Assembly (NCBI GenBank): GCA_013399895.1
Contig: VXBA01002140.1
Location: 523,826 to 587,825, forward strand
Direction: 5' to 3'
From: Serilophus lunatus
Taxonomy: Eukaryota > Chordata > Aves > Passeriformes > Eurylaimidae
Length of the DNA: 64,000 nt
The notes under the pieces were generated by a model that saw nothing but the letters and a program-made list of their open reading frames with translations, did not search any database and was not told the origin of the DNA. This document shows positions 1-13,116 of the stretch, in pieces. Position numbers and translations under genes: made by a program. Each line of letters begins with the position of its first letter. Positions within the stretch are counted from its first letter, which is position 1.

Positions 1-3000
1 GAGCCATGCCAACTTTTATTTCTCTAGGAAATAAGTTTTTCAAAGAACAAGACTCCTTCTGTCATCTTCTGGCTTTGTCAAAGTACACATTACTCAGCAC
101 CCTGATGGTTACCTGAAGTCAAAGTGGCAAATGATTGTGTTTGTATTTTATTTGGCATGTGACCTTGGTCACATGGTCACATGAGAGAAGTCTTTGTTCC
201 TTTATATAGATCTCTTAAGACTGATGACATGGATTTGGTAGATAAGAGCTTGTAAGACTGGCATAGGAAATATATTATTTAAGTAATTTAAGGGAATTTT
301 ATCAACAGAAGTCATTAGGAATAGGTTAAACAGGTGCAAATAGTTCTGGTGGAAGTCAGGACTAGACTAAGTAATTTCTTCAGACCTTTTTCTGGGTTTT
401 TTTGTAATTTTTCCACAAACGGAAGTCGAGGTATAGCCTGTAGCTATATACCTAAGGGCAAAATATGTCCTGTCCAAGTAGAGTTTTATTTTTCTGCGGG
501 ACTAGCCTCAGCTAGAATCACATGATAACAGGCGCTTGATTACTTCTGTTCAATTCTGCCATCAGTGATTACAGGCCCAGTCATGATCACACTGGCAGGG
601 ATATAAAAGAGTAGCAAATCTGGTGTACAAGCAGTACAATATTCTATGTGGCTTCTCTTATGTAGGAGAAAACTTTACAAGTTTCTTTTGATGAGTTTTG
701 CACCTGAGTAGTTACTAGTGACTTCAGTAGGCCTTGTCTATGGATCTCTGATGACACTTTTTTTCCTGCATACTTACAAGAAGGAAGGTAGGAAGTCTGA
801 ATTATAAAGGGGCTGGATTAGACTTTTCAGTAGTAGAAGAATGTCCTGATTTCAAAGGGACCATGTAGTATCAGTCTCACATGCATTTAGTAGAAGAGAA
901 ACTGGAAGGCCACTTCCACAACGGAAGGCGAGCAATAGTTACAAGAAGAAAAAGTAGTGATGAACTTCTGTCATGTACCTTGGAGATAGATAATGGAAAC
1001 AAAACTTAGCAACCCTTCATTTTAGTTTTACTCTGTTTAACAAGTATAAAGAATCATGGCAGCACTGATGATAGGGTACTGTTAGAATGGGTGATCAGGA
1101 ACTTGGATGTAACCTAAATCTTAATTTCTTATAACAGATGGCCATGTCTTTTTGCTGGATACTGTGAAGACCGATGGTAACATGGAGCTTGTCAAAATGT
1201 TGGAGAACTGTTTAGTCTTCAGTAAATATATGGATTGCCAGCCATTGCCAAGGAAAGCAGTGAAAGCCCATAGTGTGCCTGAGGAATGCTCTATACAAGG
1301 GGCCCAGTGAGGCAAAACTTAGAACAGACAGTAGGGAGAGGAGTGGGTTTAAGACTGGATGTAATATTTGTGTCTATGCTAAATGCCCAGGAACAGGCAT
1401 ATGAAAAGGTAGACTAACTTGTCTGAGTCTTAAAAGCTTACTAAGGGGCGCCACAGAAGGGTAAGTTATGGAGGCTGTTCTTTCCCATTATCTTCGGTAG
1501 TTGTGCCAGCTTTTCCGAGGGAAAGTTCATACCATTTTGAAATGCCATCTAACTTTCTTGTGTTCTATGAAGAGAAAGAAATCCATTTGAAGGGTTAGTT
1601 CATGGTGGGGTTCATATTAGTATTCTCTCTGGAGAGGGCAAGAATGATCTTTAATAACAGGGGAATATAAAACTCAGCAAGACTGAGCTTTAAAGTTAGA
1701 AGCCCTAAAGGTAGACAGTGCGAAAGCCCCACATGCTAGCCTCTAGGAAATACATCATTACCTTTTGATTGCCATTTCTATTGACTGCCAGTGTGATATA
1801 TAAATCCTCTATCATGTTAACAATAAAAGATCAGTGGCAGAAACAAACTGTATACTTCACTAAGATACATCTCTGGCTCCTGGAATCTGTTATCCCCTGC
1901 TGTGTTAGGGCTTGACCCACATCCTTTTGGAGTGAATTAATATATTTGCACTGTCTCTGACAGGCTTCAGTCAGTCTTGTGAAATCCAGCACAATAATCT
2001 GTAAAAATCTGTAAAAATAAGTACCTATTAAAAAGGGAAGTAATAAAGAAGCAGTTCTGGGGGAATCAGAGCTAATGAAGCTTGACTGCCCTTGAATTTA
2101 CTCTTTATGAGTTCTGTCTGAAGCAACCCATAACCACAGTATTTGGTAGTGTTTTCCCCTGTGTGCATCTTGTGTTTTGATAGCATGTGAAACTTCCTTT
2201 CATCTGAGTACTTAAAAGGCAAACATATACTTGAATTTAGTTATTTTAAACACCCTTTGCCACATTTGAACTAGAGACGGACACAGATAAAGAAAATAAT
2301 AATGTGATCATGTGAAGCTCTTTTCTTGAAGAAATGGAACTAAATTATTTTCTCTCTTTTCCCCTGCCATGACACATTCAGTAGACTGGGTAAGGCTGGG
2401 ATAGTAGAAGCTATCCAAATGATAATGGATGTTTTTAATAGCCTGCAAATGCAAGGGAAGACACATGCTGTTTGAAATCCCTCAAAGCAGGCTTGATTTA
2501 TACTGTTTTCTTACTCAGCCATGCCAGTGTTCTGCTGAGTGATGTTTAAAACTAGGAACTATTTTTAAAAGGTGTTCAGCCGTTGGTCTTTTGGTTGCCT
2601 TTATAGGTATACCAGTCTTAATGTCTCTCTGTCTTCATGTTTTCAGTGCTTTTCCTGGATGAAGATTCTTCCTTCATGGTTGCTGCAGACTTCTAGTAGT
2701 CAAAATGTTCTAATTCACTATGCTAGTGTAGTTCAAAACTTTTGCAGGTTCCAGCTAGAAATAGCTGTTTAGATTGAAACAGTAAAAGCATCTCTGCCTC
2801 CAAGCTTCAATTCAGCTTATAAGAAGATGCTAATGACAATCTCACAGCAATAAATATTCATTTGCAGTTATTGTGTTAACTCAGCTATCCAGCAATGTGC
2901 AATAATCACATAAAGGTAACACATTAAGTTAACTAGGTATTAATTTCAACCCGTTTTTAGTTCATAGTCTCTGTTCAGACTAGGACAAATAACTGGTTGT

Positions 3001-4960
3001 GGCAAGCCAGCACAGTGGTCATGAAATGATGTTTTAGCCCAAGAAGAAAAATGAGTTTGAATAACAGGAACTTCTCTATCTCCAGAGTAATTTTTTTGGT
3101 TTTTTTCTTAAGAAGCTTCAACTTAAGCACATCCTAGAAAATCTTCTTGGCTTAAAGTTACATGAATGTAAGGAGTATTAAAAAATATCCCCCTACAGAA
3201 GTAACTGACCCAAATCACTGGGAATTTGCAAGTGATAAAGACAAACATAAAGCAGGAAAAAGGCATTTGTATTCTGGAGGTGAATTTCTCTGCATCATTA
3301 CACTGGCATGATCCAGGTGTTACTTAAGATTATAATTTTTCTCCTATTTTCATGTTAGTTCACCTCTCCAACACTAAAACATGAATAACCCAGTAGGATC
3401 ACAGAGGACTGACCAACATTTTCTGGAGAAAAAAACCTTTCTTGGATAGAATTTGATCAGGATCTGAAGACTCATGAGCATAAGTCTTGTCTAAACAACA
3501 GTTGTCTGAAAGACAGTAAATGTATAATTTATTTGGTTCCAAGTCTTCTTCCTAGCAGCTCACCTCCTGAAATAAAGGAGAAATGCCTGCTCTGACATCA
3601 TGAAAAGGACAAACATCCAGAGAGATTTCTCTTCTCAAAGGGTATTATATAGGTTGAGAAAGGTCTCAATATTGAAAATCACTGCAAATTCAGATATGGA
3701 AGCTGGTCCAATTTCTCTTGTGAATAAATTTGACTTTTTCTGTTTCCTATCCATTTATCATATGTTATTTTGCAAAAACTTGCATGAGATACATTCGGTT
3801 TGTTGCCGAACTTCTCAAGCAGGTAGAGGCCTGCCTTTTATGACAATAAATCAACTACATTCTCCTAGTGTCTTCTAGTACTGTATAAGAAAAAGTTGAA
3901 AATGTCTTTGATATCCTAAAACAAACTCTAGCAGAAACCCTCTTCTATCTTCACTTGTCTCTTCCCTTAGGAATTTCTATACCTACACTTGCTATTAGCA
4001 GAAACACTCTCAAGCCCTCTACTTCTGGCTATATAGTATCTACAGGTAATTTTTTTATTGAGGTAAAGGTAGCTTCTACTGGCATTACCTTGTGTGATAG
4101 AAATATCTATGAAGCAGTTGGATCTAGCTGCTGGATAAAATTATACGTAGGGAAATAGCAACTCATTACTCTTTTCCAGTTACAGTAAAAAATGAGTGCT
4201 TAAAATCAAAAAGGACCTCTCATGATGTGTTTCTGGAAGATGGTGACACACAACATAACTCATGTGTTCTAGTGACAAGGATGCCCTTAAGGTTTAAACT
4301 GAATTTTTCAAAGAGGCAGCAATTTACACCATGATTAAAATAGTTTGTTTGCCTGGAACATCTGTTTAAGCAGGGCAGTATCTATTTCTGCCCCCAAAAG
4401 TGATTTCTAGCATGAGTCTTTTGAAATTCCTATTAATATATACAGAATGGAGAAGATTGATGCTGACGCACTCACCAGCTCAGTTAATTTTTCTTCGAAT
4501 ATGGATTCCTATCAGGAATGTGCCCACATAATGTCATAAAACTTGTTCATACCATTTGCAATCAGGTCTCAGTGCATATATTTTCCTCAGCATCTGCCCT
4601 TTAATAATAATTGTCAGAAGAAGAGGAGGGCATAAATGAATACCAGAAGATTCAGTAGCCTGCTGATAACGCTGTCCATTGTGATACAGAAAATCCTGAA
4701 AGATTCATGAGCAATAGTTACTGTAATAGAAGAGTGCATTCATTGATATTGTAGGCTCAGTTTTGGTTTCTAAAATGTAGAAAAGGATAAACAAGAAACT
4801 TAAAAAATCTATTTTACTGCCTTACAGTTTTCCTCCTGTCAGCCCTGTCCACAAATTTTCCTTGCTATGCTGGTTTCAATCTGTGTCCTCCAATTGTTTA
4901 GGTACTTTAATTTGACTTTTTCTATTTTAAGTAATACTTATTATTTACACACTGTATTAT
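1..4960. other. Unique AT-rich non-coding sequence
   Basis: I recognise no repeat family or gene here. The stretch is AT-rich with few CpGs. It contains several pyrimidine-tract/AG sites followed by short open frames (about 28, 1137, 1501, 2646, 3113, 3971), discussed as weak exon candidates. The ORFs that begin with ATG here are 60-90 codons long, which is the length expected by chance at this base composition. Confidence 0.6.
1138..1307 (+). other. Weak candidate exon, product unknown
   Basis: A 169-base open frame follows a plausible splice acceptor (TTTCTTATAACAG ending at 1137) and contains a possible donor (CCA/GTGAGG after 1306) just before an in-frame TGA at 1308-1310. The frame starts with two bases completing a codon. 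The peptide reads GHVFLLDTVKTDGNMELVK at its start and has an alternating hydrophobic/charged look faintly like the end of a Tudor-type repeat. That resemblance is an impression, not an identification. Reading frames of this length are common by chance in this window, and exon phases do not join cleanly with the other local candidates. Confidence 0.13.
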
Positions 4961-4993
4961 GATGATGATGATAATAATAATAATAATAATAAA
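4961..4993 (+). repeat. (GAT)n/(AAT)n microsatellite
   Basis: Four GAT units run directly into about seven or eight AAT units. This is a short compound trinucleotide array in otherwise unique sequence. It is the smallest of three AAT arrays in the window; the other two are near 20.8 and 21.2 kb. Confidence 0.95.
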
Positions 4994-7900
4994 ATATGTG
5001 TTATTGATTGTTTAACATAGCCCATCCAAAATGTGGTGATTTTCTATTATCGTGTAACCTTTCCTCTGAAAACTATTGATCTTGTGCTTTTCTCTGATAC
5101 ATATTGCAAAGAGCCACATAAAGTCAGTGTCTACTAGTCAACTCCATGGAGCAAAATGAAAACAGAGGGTTAGAGCTAGTCCTTTGTTATTGGCATTGGC
5201 AAACATTGAGCTGTTGCTACTGTATCATTTTGCTCCTTTTGATTTATTTTAATAACCACCTTATCTCTGCTGAAAGATTCATTCCAATATGTTTATGGCT
5301 AGAGAAGCCAATTTTCCTGCTCTATTACTCTCATCTTCATTCTTTTACATTGGCACCATACTTAGATTTCCTCTGGTCTTCTGGTGACATCTCTGATTTT
5401 AATGACTTTTTGATCTATGCCAAGGAATATGTTGACTCCCAGTTTTTCATCCCATAGCGAATCCTACCAGGCCCAGCAGATGCTAATTTGATGTTTGCTT
5501 GTTCCACTAATAAGCCTTGTAGTTTGGATGTGATTCTGGCCTTCTATTCCCAAAGCAGTAGTTGCCTTCTGCTCTGTCTAATCCATTATGCTAATGTTGC
5601 TTGTGACTAGCACAAACCAAAAGAGTGGTGATTTTCCCTTCAGGGGACATAATAGATTCATCAAATCACTGTTCTCAGTAGTGTCTGATACAGATACATC
5701 TGTTCAATAAATCATATATGCAGGACTATCAGTAGGGCAGAGGCATTTTTCCTGGAAGCATGAGATTTAATTACCTTAACATGTGTAAGTCTAGTTTTTA
5801 CTACCAGTATTAAAAAAATATATCACCTTAAAAATTTAATCTCATTATTTGACTCTGTTATCACCAGAAAAAGCGGATTTTTTTTTTCTTTTATGTGTTT
5901 TAATGGTAATTTGTTGAATGCAGGAAAAAATGCAAGAGCATAATGATTAACCAAAAGGTAGTTTGAAAGGACTCCCATGCTCAGCTGATATGTGATAATC
6001 AGTCATGAATGTGCAGCTGACCCACCACAACATGCAGCAGAGCGAGATTAACTTAAACCAGTGAATGCAGAAGGCTGATTTGCTGCTGTTATAGGCATCG
6101 GTGGGAGCCCCAGGAAGTTTTTCCTTCAGCGCTCTGCATCCCATGGCCTTTTCAGGTCAATAGAAAGCTCTGGTGGATGTTCTGTCTATAAATGAATTCG
6201 CTCATAATGGTATCTGCAGAGCCATGATGGCATCCCAGAAACTTTCATATCCTTGTCTAATAGCTTAAACACATTTTATTTCCCTGCTGGGAAGGGTAGT
6301 GATTCCCTTCCTGTGTCCTTGCAAATAAATTATGTTATCCCCATTGTAGCCTTTGGCTTCTATGGCCCTCAAGACAAGGATGAAACAACTCACGGGAAAA
6401 GCACATCACTTCAGAAAACTTTCAGATCATGGGAAATGCATGGTGTGTGGCAACCACTGGGAATTAGCCATTCCATCATGTGGTGTAAATACAGTCTATG
6501 AGATGTTGAGACACTGTGTTGTGCTGTGTATGTTTGGAGAGTCTAGACAGCTAAGAAAGAGATTAATGCCCTAGGGACCTGGGAGCAGCTGCCCTTGTGC
6601 AACACAGCAGTTGCTCTCCCTCAGGAAGATGTGGAACCCTTCTTCCCAAAGACTTGGGTCCATGGAAACAACTGGCTAAAAGGCTGCTTGTGTTTCACGT
6701 TTCTTCCATGCTCACTAATACAGACCTTTATTGTTGACTTCTCTCTAATATTTCAGTTTATGGCCTCTCTTAATCTTTCAGTTTATGGCCTTCTAGAAGG
6801 CACAAAAATTCTTCTTCCCTGGTGGTGTATCAGTCTCAAAAAAAGAAAAATAGTAAAAATGAATAGTAAAATAGGATGATAGACATCTATTTTTCACAGA
6901 TTGTTCCTCACTGTAGGCTGAATTGTAGCAAGAATTGCTGTAAATAAGGAAAACTAATAATCTCTCTTCTGATCCTGCACAGTCTATCTGGTCTTCAGTT
7001 GGATTATGGGGAAGAGACTACACTATTACCTGGTTTCTCAACCCCAACACACACAGTGACTGTGTGACTCATTGTGCCTTGTGTATTCATTGGTCAGTGT
7101 AGTTTAGCTTTGCTCGGTGTAATGTCAGCTATTCCTCCTCCAATGGGGCAAATAATCAGTTATTGATTTATTGATTGTAATAGCAACATGGCTGGTCCCT
7201 AGTTTATCATATTCTCTCTCAGTTCAAAACTTCCATGGTGATACACCGGAGTCAGTATAAGGTATCTGCTTCCACAGTTTTCCACATTTAAATACTTTTT
7301 TTCTTCTTTGTACAAACTTTTAAGCATATTTCTAAAAAAAGATCTTGTTGAGAGTTGAGTTTTCACAGATTTTTTGCAAAGCATTGACCTGCTTTCGGAA
7401 TGGTCTATGGAGATTCTGCCTTACCATGACCAAAGAAATTGTGTTTACGTGTTCTTCAAAGCACTTTAATAATTGCAGTAGGAAACTCATATACTAACCT
7501 GGAGTTCTGAAGATGTCAGTACTAGAATTTTGTCGCTATTCTCCCTATCTTAATTTGTTTTAGTGTATAAATATATAATTGATATATTTATATTATGTTT
7601 ATATCTTAATAGCATATGAATACATTAGTATTAAGAGAAACAGTATTCTAAAGTGGTGGTGAGGATTATTGTTGATCAAATTGGGATATCAGTGTAATTC
7701 ATATTTTTCCACTTCTGAACTGCAATGTGTTCCTGTTTATGACCTTGATAAACAGCTTTGACATGCTACTTGGAAAGGGTTGCCTGAGAGATGGAGATAA
7801 AATCTCCCTTACAGCTCCAAAGGGATTAAGCAGCAGTATTTCTAATTAAAAAATTCAAAGTGACCACATGTAGGTTTTTTTCTTTAAAAAATAATGCTTA

Positions 7901-8800
7901 TCATAGAAAGCAAATACAAATACGTTGTTTTCATAAATATTAAGGGTCCTGTCAAAAAAGAAATATTTTAGGAGAAACATTGTTACACAGCCATGGGACT
8001 TCTCTGGTAAACTGAATTATCTAACAGGTATGAGTTGCTTCTAGTAGATGTCATATTAATTAAGTTAATTTGAATGGGGGATTTGTTGTTGGAGAATTGT
8101 TTGTGGTGAAAAGCTCGTTATACCTTGATTCTGAACTTGGATTACTGTTGTAAATGTGAACGGACTCAGTCTAATTTAGTTCTGTCACTTCTAACTCTTT
8201 ATTAAGTTGGGGCTGTGTCTGCCCATTCATTGCAGATTTTGCTAATTAGCTTCTAAGACTTGTTAGGTCAGGTTATGCTGCAATAGATCTATAACTTCCA
8301 AACTAGAGCTGAATTAGATCTGATTGTCTTGGAAAGTGAACCAAGGGAATGATGGAGTTCATGTATTATTGCCTGGAATGAATCAGGTAGACATTGTATG
8401 AATATCTCATGTAAAATGAAAGACCAAAAAAGAGGTTATAAAAATATGAGAATGAGCCTGTGTAAGTAAATTTAAGAGCTCCTCCTCTGACTGTCTCAAC
8501 TATTTGACAAGAGGGCATCCAGTAAAATTGAAATGGGGAGCAGTCAAAGCTGATAAAATACAAAATTATCTACAATTATAATTATCTACAAAATGTACAA
8601 TTAGCCTGAAGAACTCATTGCCGCAGGAAATTGCACATCTCCACTATAGAAGAAGGGGTATAATAGGGTTGCAATAACATACAGAGTTATTGTAATTAAT
8701 GCTAACAGTACAGCTAACATAATTAATAGCCCAGGCTACAAGACTTTATCCAGTTGCTAAAACAAGGGGAACGTGTCATCCAACGTGAAGTGTGCTTTAT
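4994..8800. other. Unique AT-rich non-coding sequence
   Basis: No transposon or gene is recognisable. A 103-codon ORF at 5146-5457 on the + strand has low-complexity hydrophobic content, no splice context and no recognisable domain, so it is treated as chance. The segment about 5940-6200 (GATTAACC, two CAGCTG E-boxes, GATTAACTTAAACC) has the look of a regulatory element, but this is only a guess from motif density. Confidence 0.55.
6751..6791 (+). repeat. 16-bp direct repeat, period 25
   Basis: TTTCAGTTTATGGCCT occurs at 6751-6766 and again at 6776-6791, separated by nine bases (CTCTTAATC). It is a small local duplication in unique sequence and no transposon explains it. Confidence 0.9.
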
Positions 8801-8862
8801 TTTTTGTCTTCAAAAGATCTACAAAATATTTTCAAAAGGTTTTTGTCTTCAAAAGATCTACA
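8801..8862 (+). repeat. 23-bp perfect direct repeat, period 39
   Basis: An identical 23-base word, starting TTTTTGTCTTCAAAAG and ending ATCTACA, occurs at 8801-8823 and 8840-8862. The 16-base spacer is AT-rich. The pair lies less than 90 bases from the 3' tail of the antisense CR1 that starts at about 8949. The perfect identity points to a recent local duplication. Confidence 0.93.
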
Positions 8863-8948
8863 TTTGTGTTATGATTTCTAAATTTAAGCATAGAATCAGT
8901 ACCCAGGCAAAGAAGGTGGCTGCTGATAACAAGATACTTTTACCGGAG

Positions 8949-10146
8949 GATCACAGAATATTTTAGATTGGAAGGAGAGTTCTGGAAGTCATCTGGTCCA
9001 ACCTCCTGTTTAAAGGAGGTCTAGCTAGATGAGGTTGTAAGGGACCATGTCTCATTGAACTGGAATGCCCCCAAGGTTTGAGAATTTGTCTTTTTACAAT
9101 CTCTTCTAATATTTGACCATCCTTATGGAAAATATTTTTCCTAGTATCTAACTGGAATTCCTCATGTTTCCTTGAGCTGTCTTCTCTCCAGACTGAGCAA
9201 CCACAGCCATCTCAGTCTCTCCTTTTATGTTCTGTGCTCCAGATTCCTGACCAGCTTGGTGGTGGTGAGTGGCGGCTGCACTTGCTCCAGTATATCACAG
9301 TTTTTCTTTTATTAGGAGCTGAGCACACTGCTTTGGTTGCCCAGGTAATGAATAGAGAATCTCTCATTTGGAGCTCTTAGGTGCATCTTCATTAATGCAG
9401 TCTGGAGGCTGTTGGCTTGCTTTGTGCAATGGTACACTGCTGGCTTACATTCAGCTTGCTACCCACAAGGTCCCCTGTGTGGATAAGCTCTGTCCAGGTC
9501 CCTCTGAGTAACAGACGTGCCCTCTAGTATACTGACTGCTCTCCCTAGTTTGGTATTGCACTCAAATTTACTGAGAGTGTACTGTGTCCCATCATCCAGG
9601 TCATTAATGAAGACATTAAACAATGGTGATTCCAGCACTGGTGACCGAAGGACGCCACTAACTGTGCACTGACAGGTGAAATTTACATTACTGAGTCTTT
9701 TAGCCTGGAAGTCTAGTGAATTTTTTACCTACATTATTATTCACTTATGCAGTATCCACTCAACAATTTGGTGATGAGAGCACAGGGAATGATTTTAAAG
9801 GCCCTGACAAAATCAAGATATAGAAAATCCACTGCTCTCCCCTTACCCGTAGGACTAGTAACCTCATAACAGAAAGGAATGAGGCTTATCAGACATAATT
9901 TGCTCTTGGTAGATCTGTACTGGCTATTCCAAATGACCTTCCTCTCTTTCATGAATTTAGAGAGCGCTTCTAGGTGGACTTGTTCCATCATCTTCCTAGG
10001 CATTGAGGTGGGGATGATCAACCTTCATTTTCTGTATCCCTCAGAAACTTCTCATGTTACTGCTATAACCTTTAAAAGATGATCCAGAGTGTCTGCACAA
10101 TGACATCTCTCAGTTCCATCAATGCCCTTGGATATATTCTGTCCAG
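8949..10146 (-). mobile_element. CR1 LINE fragment, long, antisense
   Basis: Read on the - strand this is the 3' part of a chicken-repeat-1 LINE. The + strand opens with the reverse complement of the CR1 tail (GATCACAGAAT, then TTGGAAGG and CATCTGGTCCAACCTCCTG). It continues through stretches I recognise from antisense CR1 reverse-transcriptase sequence: GTCCCATCATCCAGGTCATT near 9588, TCCACTGCTCTCCCCTTA near 9827, and TGTTCCATCATCTTCCTAGG near 9979. CR1 encodes an endonuclease/reverse transcriptase in ORF2 and moves by target-primed reverse transcription, which usually leaves only short 3' pieces, so about 1.2 kb is longer than most. The coding part is broken by many stops and indels, so the copy is old and inactive. 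The 5' (right) limit is approximate. Confidence 0.93.
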
Positions 10147-12827
10147 TTACCTGATAGGATGTGTGTCTGATTGGCTTTTCATTTTTTCCTATTCACTCTC
10201 TATTTCCTCTAGGAAATTTAGTAGTAGTGGCAGTAGAATTAGTATTGTTTTATTGGCCAATATATTTATAGTATTGTCCAATATTTTGATGGCATATTAG
10301 TCACTAGACTTATTACATTTTTTGTGTGTCTCTTTTAGGCCAGGAACTGTCTTTACAAAGGAGTCCAGGACTTTATGTGATCAGCACAGAAAGTAAACTA
10401 GGAGCATTTAATGGATATAATACCTTCTATTATCTTCCGTCATTTGATTGATTTATTGATATATTCTCAAAAGTACAGACTTTTGCTGAAAGCAAATAAG
10501 GTCATGAAGCCCTAGGTAAAAATTATATATATATGTTCAAAAAAAGATATATGTATATAACATCACTCTGTAGAGTAATGTCCTTAATCATCTCTATCAG
10601 TTTTGGCAATAAGCCAAAGGAGTTGTTCAAGAATAATGTTTTAATTTCAGAGGTGTCATGTAAGACTTTTGTTATTAGTGGTCAGAACTGCCTACTTATC
10701 TGGATCTTACTTTATAAAATATTTGTTGTACCTCATGGAACAACCCGGTTAACATTAAGTGAAGTGTGAAGACAACTGGAATTAGAAAACTATAATGATT
10801 GTGAAGCAACTGTACTTGTAGTTTCACATCCTTATAGACAATCAGCAATGACTGGGAGAAATAAAGTGGACATTAAAAAAAAGAACTCAAACAAATTGGC
10901 AATTAAGAGGCAGAAAAAAGACTATGTATTAAGCCAGGGGGAGGAAAGGTGCAACCACATAAAGCAGGTACATTGATCTGAATTGATGTATCCTTTTGTC
11001 TCCTTTGTCATCTTGGTAGTTTGGGCGGATCTGCAGTTCTTTTAAAGATAAATAGCTGAAGCTTGAAGCAAAGTGGGTGGTTTATGGTCAAGGCAAGGGC
11101 TCTACTCTGATTTTATTTGAGCAGAGAATCTAGCTACTTAATATCTAGGATGTGGTGCATCTAAATTCTTAATTGAAAATCTAGACCCCCATCACCAGTT
11201 TTAAAATACCTCTAGGGATGGTGACTCAAAGGGGAATGTCTCTAGGATGCTGAAACAGACATTCATCAATTATCTTTAGACAGTTCATGATGAGAATGAA
11301 TAACAATTCTACGAAAAAATATGTTTGTGTTTTGGAATTTCTTATGCATGTGTTATTTTCTACAGACTAGAATGACACTTCAGTGGAAGTATGGTTTTAT
11401 TATAATTCATGAGCTGTAGTGTTTCAGCTTTTGTTTTCAATGGTATTAATAATAGCATTAATAATAATATTGACTTAGATAAGTACAATGTATTTGTGAC
11501 AAAAATAGCCTTAAGTACTTTCTTGAAACAATGCATGCCCTTTTGGGTATTTGAATTACTTTGGGCGATTGAAAAAGTGAAGTTTATCGACTAATTGCAT
11601 TTAGAACAGTTTATTTGCTGAATTAATGACAAATCAGCTTTACAGGCAGATGGAAAATTTCAGCGTGAGTAAAAATATGCAGAGAAAAGCTTGATTAAAA
11701 ACTTAAGAGGATTGTCTAATAGGGGGATTTTTGAATTCTTTTCTGGCTTCAAACAGAAAAAGTTCCTTAATACTATATTGTTGTTTAAATTGGTTTTGAG
11801 TATAGTCAGTAGCTGTTCATCTAAAAGTAGGAGTGGAAAAAATAGTGGCTTAAATAAAGCAGGCAATCTGCTCTTTGTCATCTGATTGAAATGCGTGGAA
11901 AAGCAAAAGGTATCTTTTCCGTGCTTGTCAGAAAACCGAATAAAAGCATTTTTTAAATTAAAGCATTTAGGAGTAAACTTGGCTTTTGTCCCTGGATTGC
12001 CTCAGAAGTAAAAATAAAAAGGACAAATTTAGATCTAGAACACATACAGAATTTAATTGAGCCAAAACTCCAAGCTTGAATTTGGCCCACAAAGCGTTTA
12101 TTGGTTGTCACTGATAGCTTTACACATCTAAAAGTAGCATCAACAATTGTGTAGCTTACAACTATCAATTCAATATCCAACTTTATCTGCATATTTACAA
12201 ATAACTAACAAAATTATTTATCCTACCAGATGAGAAGGAAAATCTAAATAATGTATAGATTATTTTATTTGGCATTCTAGTATCTGTCTTTGGAAACTCA
12301 GAAAAAATCGAGGCAAGTGAATATACTTGTAAGTTTTATATCAAAATTGTTAGTTTTGTGGTGATTAATTATGTGGAAATAATTGTAGTGGCATAGGGAT
12401 GATTTCTATGAGAGGAATTTGTGATTCTCTGACTGTTACTACCCTTCTGAATAGAGCAAGTTATTTTAATCTCTTATGTGTGGCTCTCAGCTCTGAAATG
12501 TAGACATGGAATTTTTTTAAAATATTGTTTAAAAAAATATACATAAAATGCAAAATGTTGGGGTTTATGATTACCTTTTTTAATTTGCAAATTAAAATGC
12601 AGTATAAATTGCAACATACTATAGACACAACTTCTTTAATATTTATCATAAAGTATCCAAATGCAATGGCTTGATTTGGTTGAGATGCTCCATTTAATTT
12701 GTCTCGTTGAAACATGGGCATTATGGGTGATTGTGGGTATGGAGTGAATACGTTAAGTCACAAGCCACATCCAGATCTCTGAAAACTTAAAAATTGGTTC
12801 AGAATGGTGAACCAGCAATGTATTCGC
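10147..12827. other. Unique AT-rich non-coding sequence
   Basis: No repeat family or gene is recognised. About 10,524-10,560 is TA-rich. The stretch around 11,430-11,720 is dense in homeodomain- and SOX-like words (ATTAATAAT, CTAATTGCATTTAG, GAATTAATGACAAATCAGC, CAGATGG). It is my best guess for a conserved regulatory element in this part, with no proof from one sequence. Confidence 0.55.
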
Positions 12828-12952
12828 TGTGGTTTATCCCAGCAGGTAGCTAAACACCACACAGCTGCTCACTTACTCCCCTCAGGTGGGATAAGGGAGA
12901 GAAGTGGAAGGGAAGAAAAAAAGTTAAAATATGTGTGTTCAGATGAAAGCAG

Positions 12953-12958
12953 TTTAAT
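12953..12958 (-). promoter_or_regulatory. LTR polyadenylation signal (ATTAAA)
   Basis: On the - strand the sequence reads ATTAAACTGC, matching the position of the ATTAAACTG signal in the sister LTR at 20,872. It marks the R/U5 region of the antisense LTR. Confidence 0.65.
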
Positions 12959-13108
12959 AGGACAGAAAATGAAAATAACAGTAAGAATGGTGATAATACT
13001 AGAATTCAAATATGTAAAACGAGTGATGCACAATGAAGTTGCTCATCACCTGCTGATTGATGATCAACCAGTTCTTGAGCAGCATCTCCCAGCCAGGTTT
13101 ACCCCTGG

Positions 13109-13116
13109 TTTATATA
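13109..13116 (-). promoter_or_regulatory. LTR TATA box
   Basis: On the - strand the sequence reads TATATAAACCAGG, about 150 bases upstream of the LTR poly(A) signal, which is where a U3 TATA box belongs. Promoter activity today is unknown. Confidence 0.6.

Noticed and set aside
5146..5457. 103-codon ORF rich in Leu/Ile/Tyr
   Set aside because: Hydrophobic low-complexity content typical of AT-rich random frames, with no splice or promoter context.
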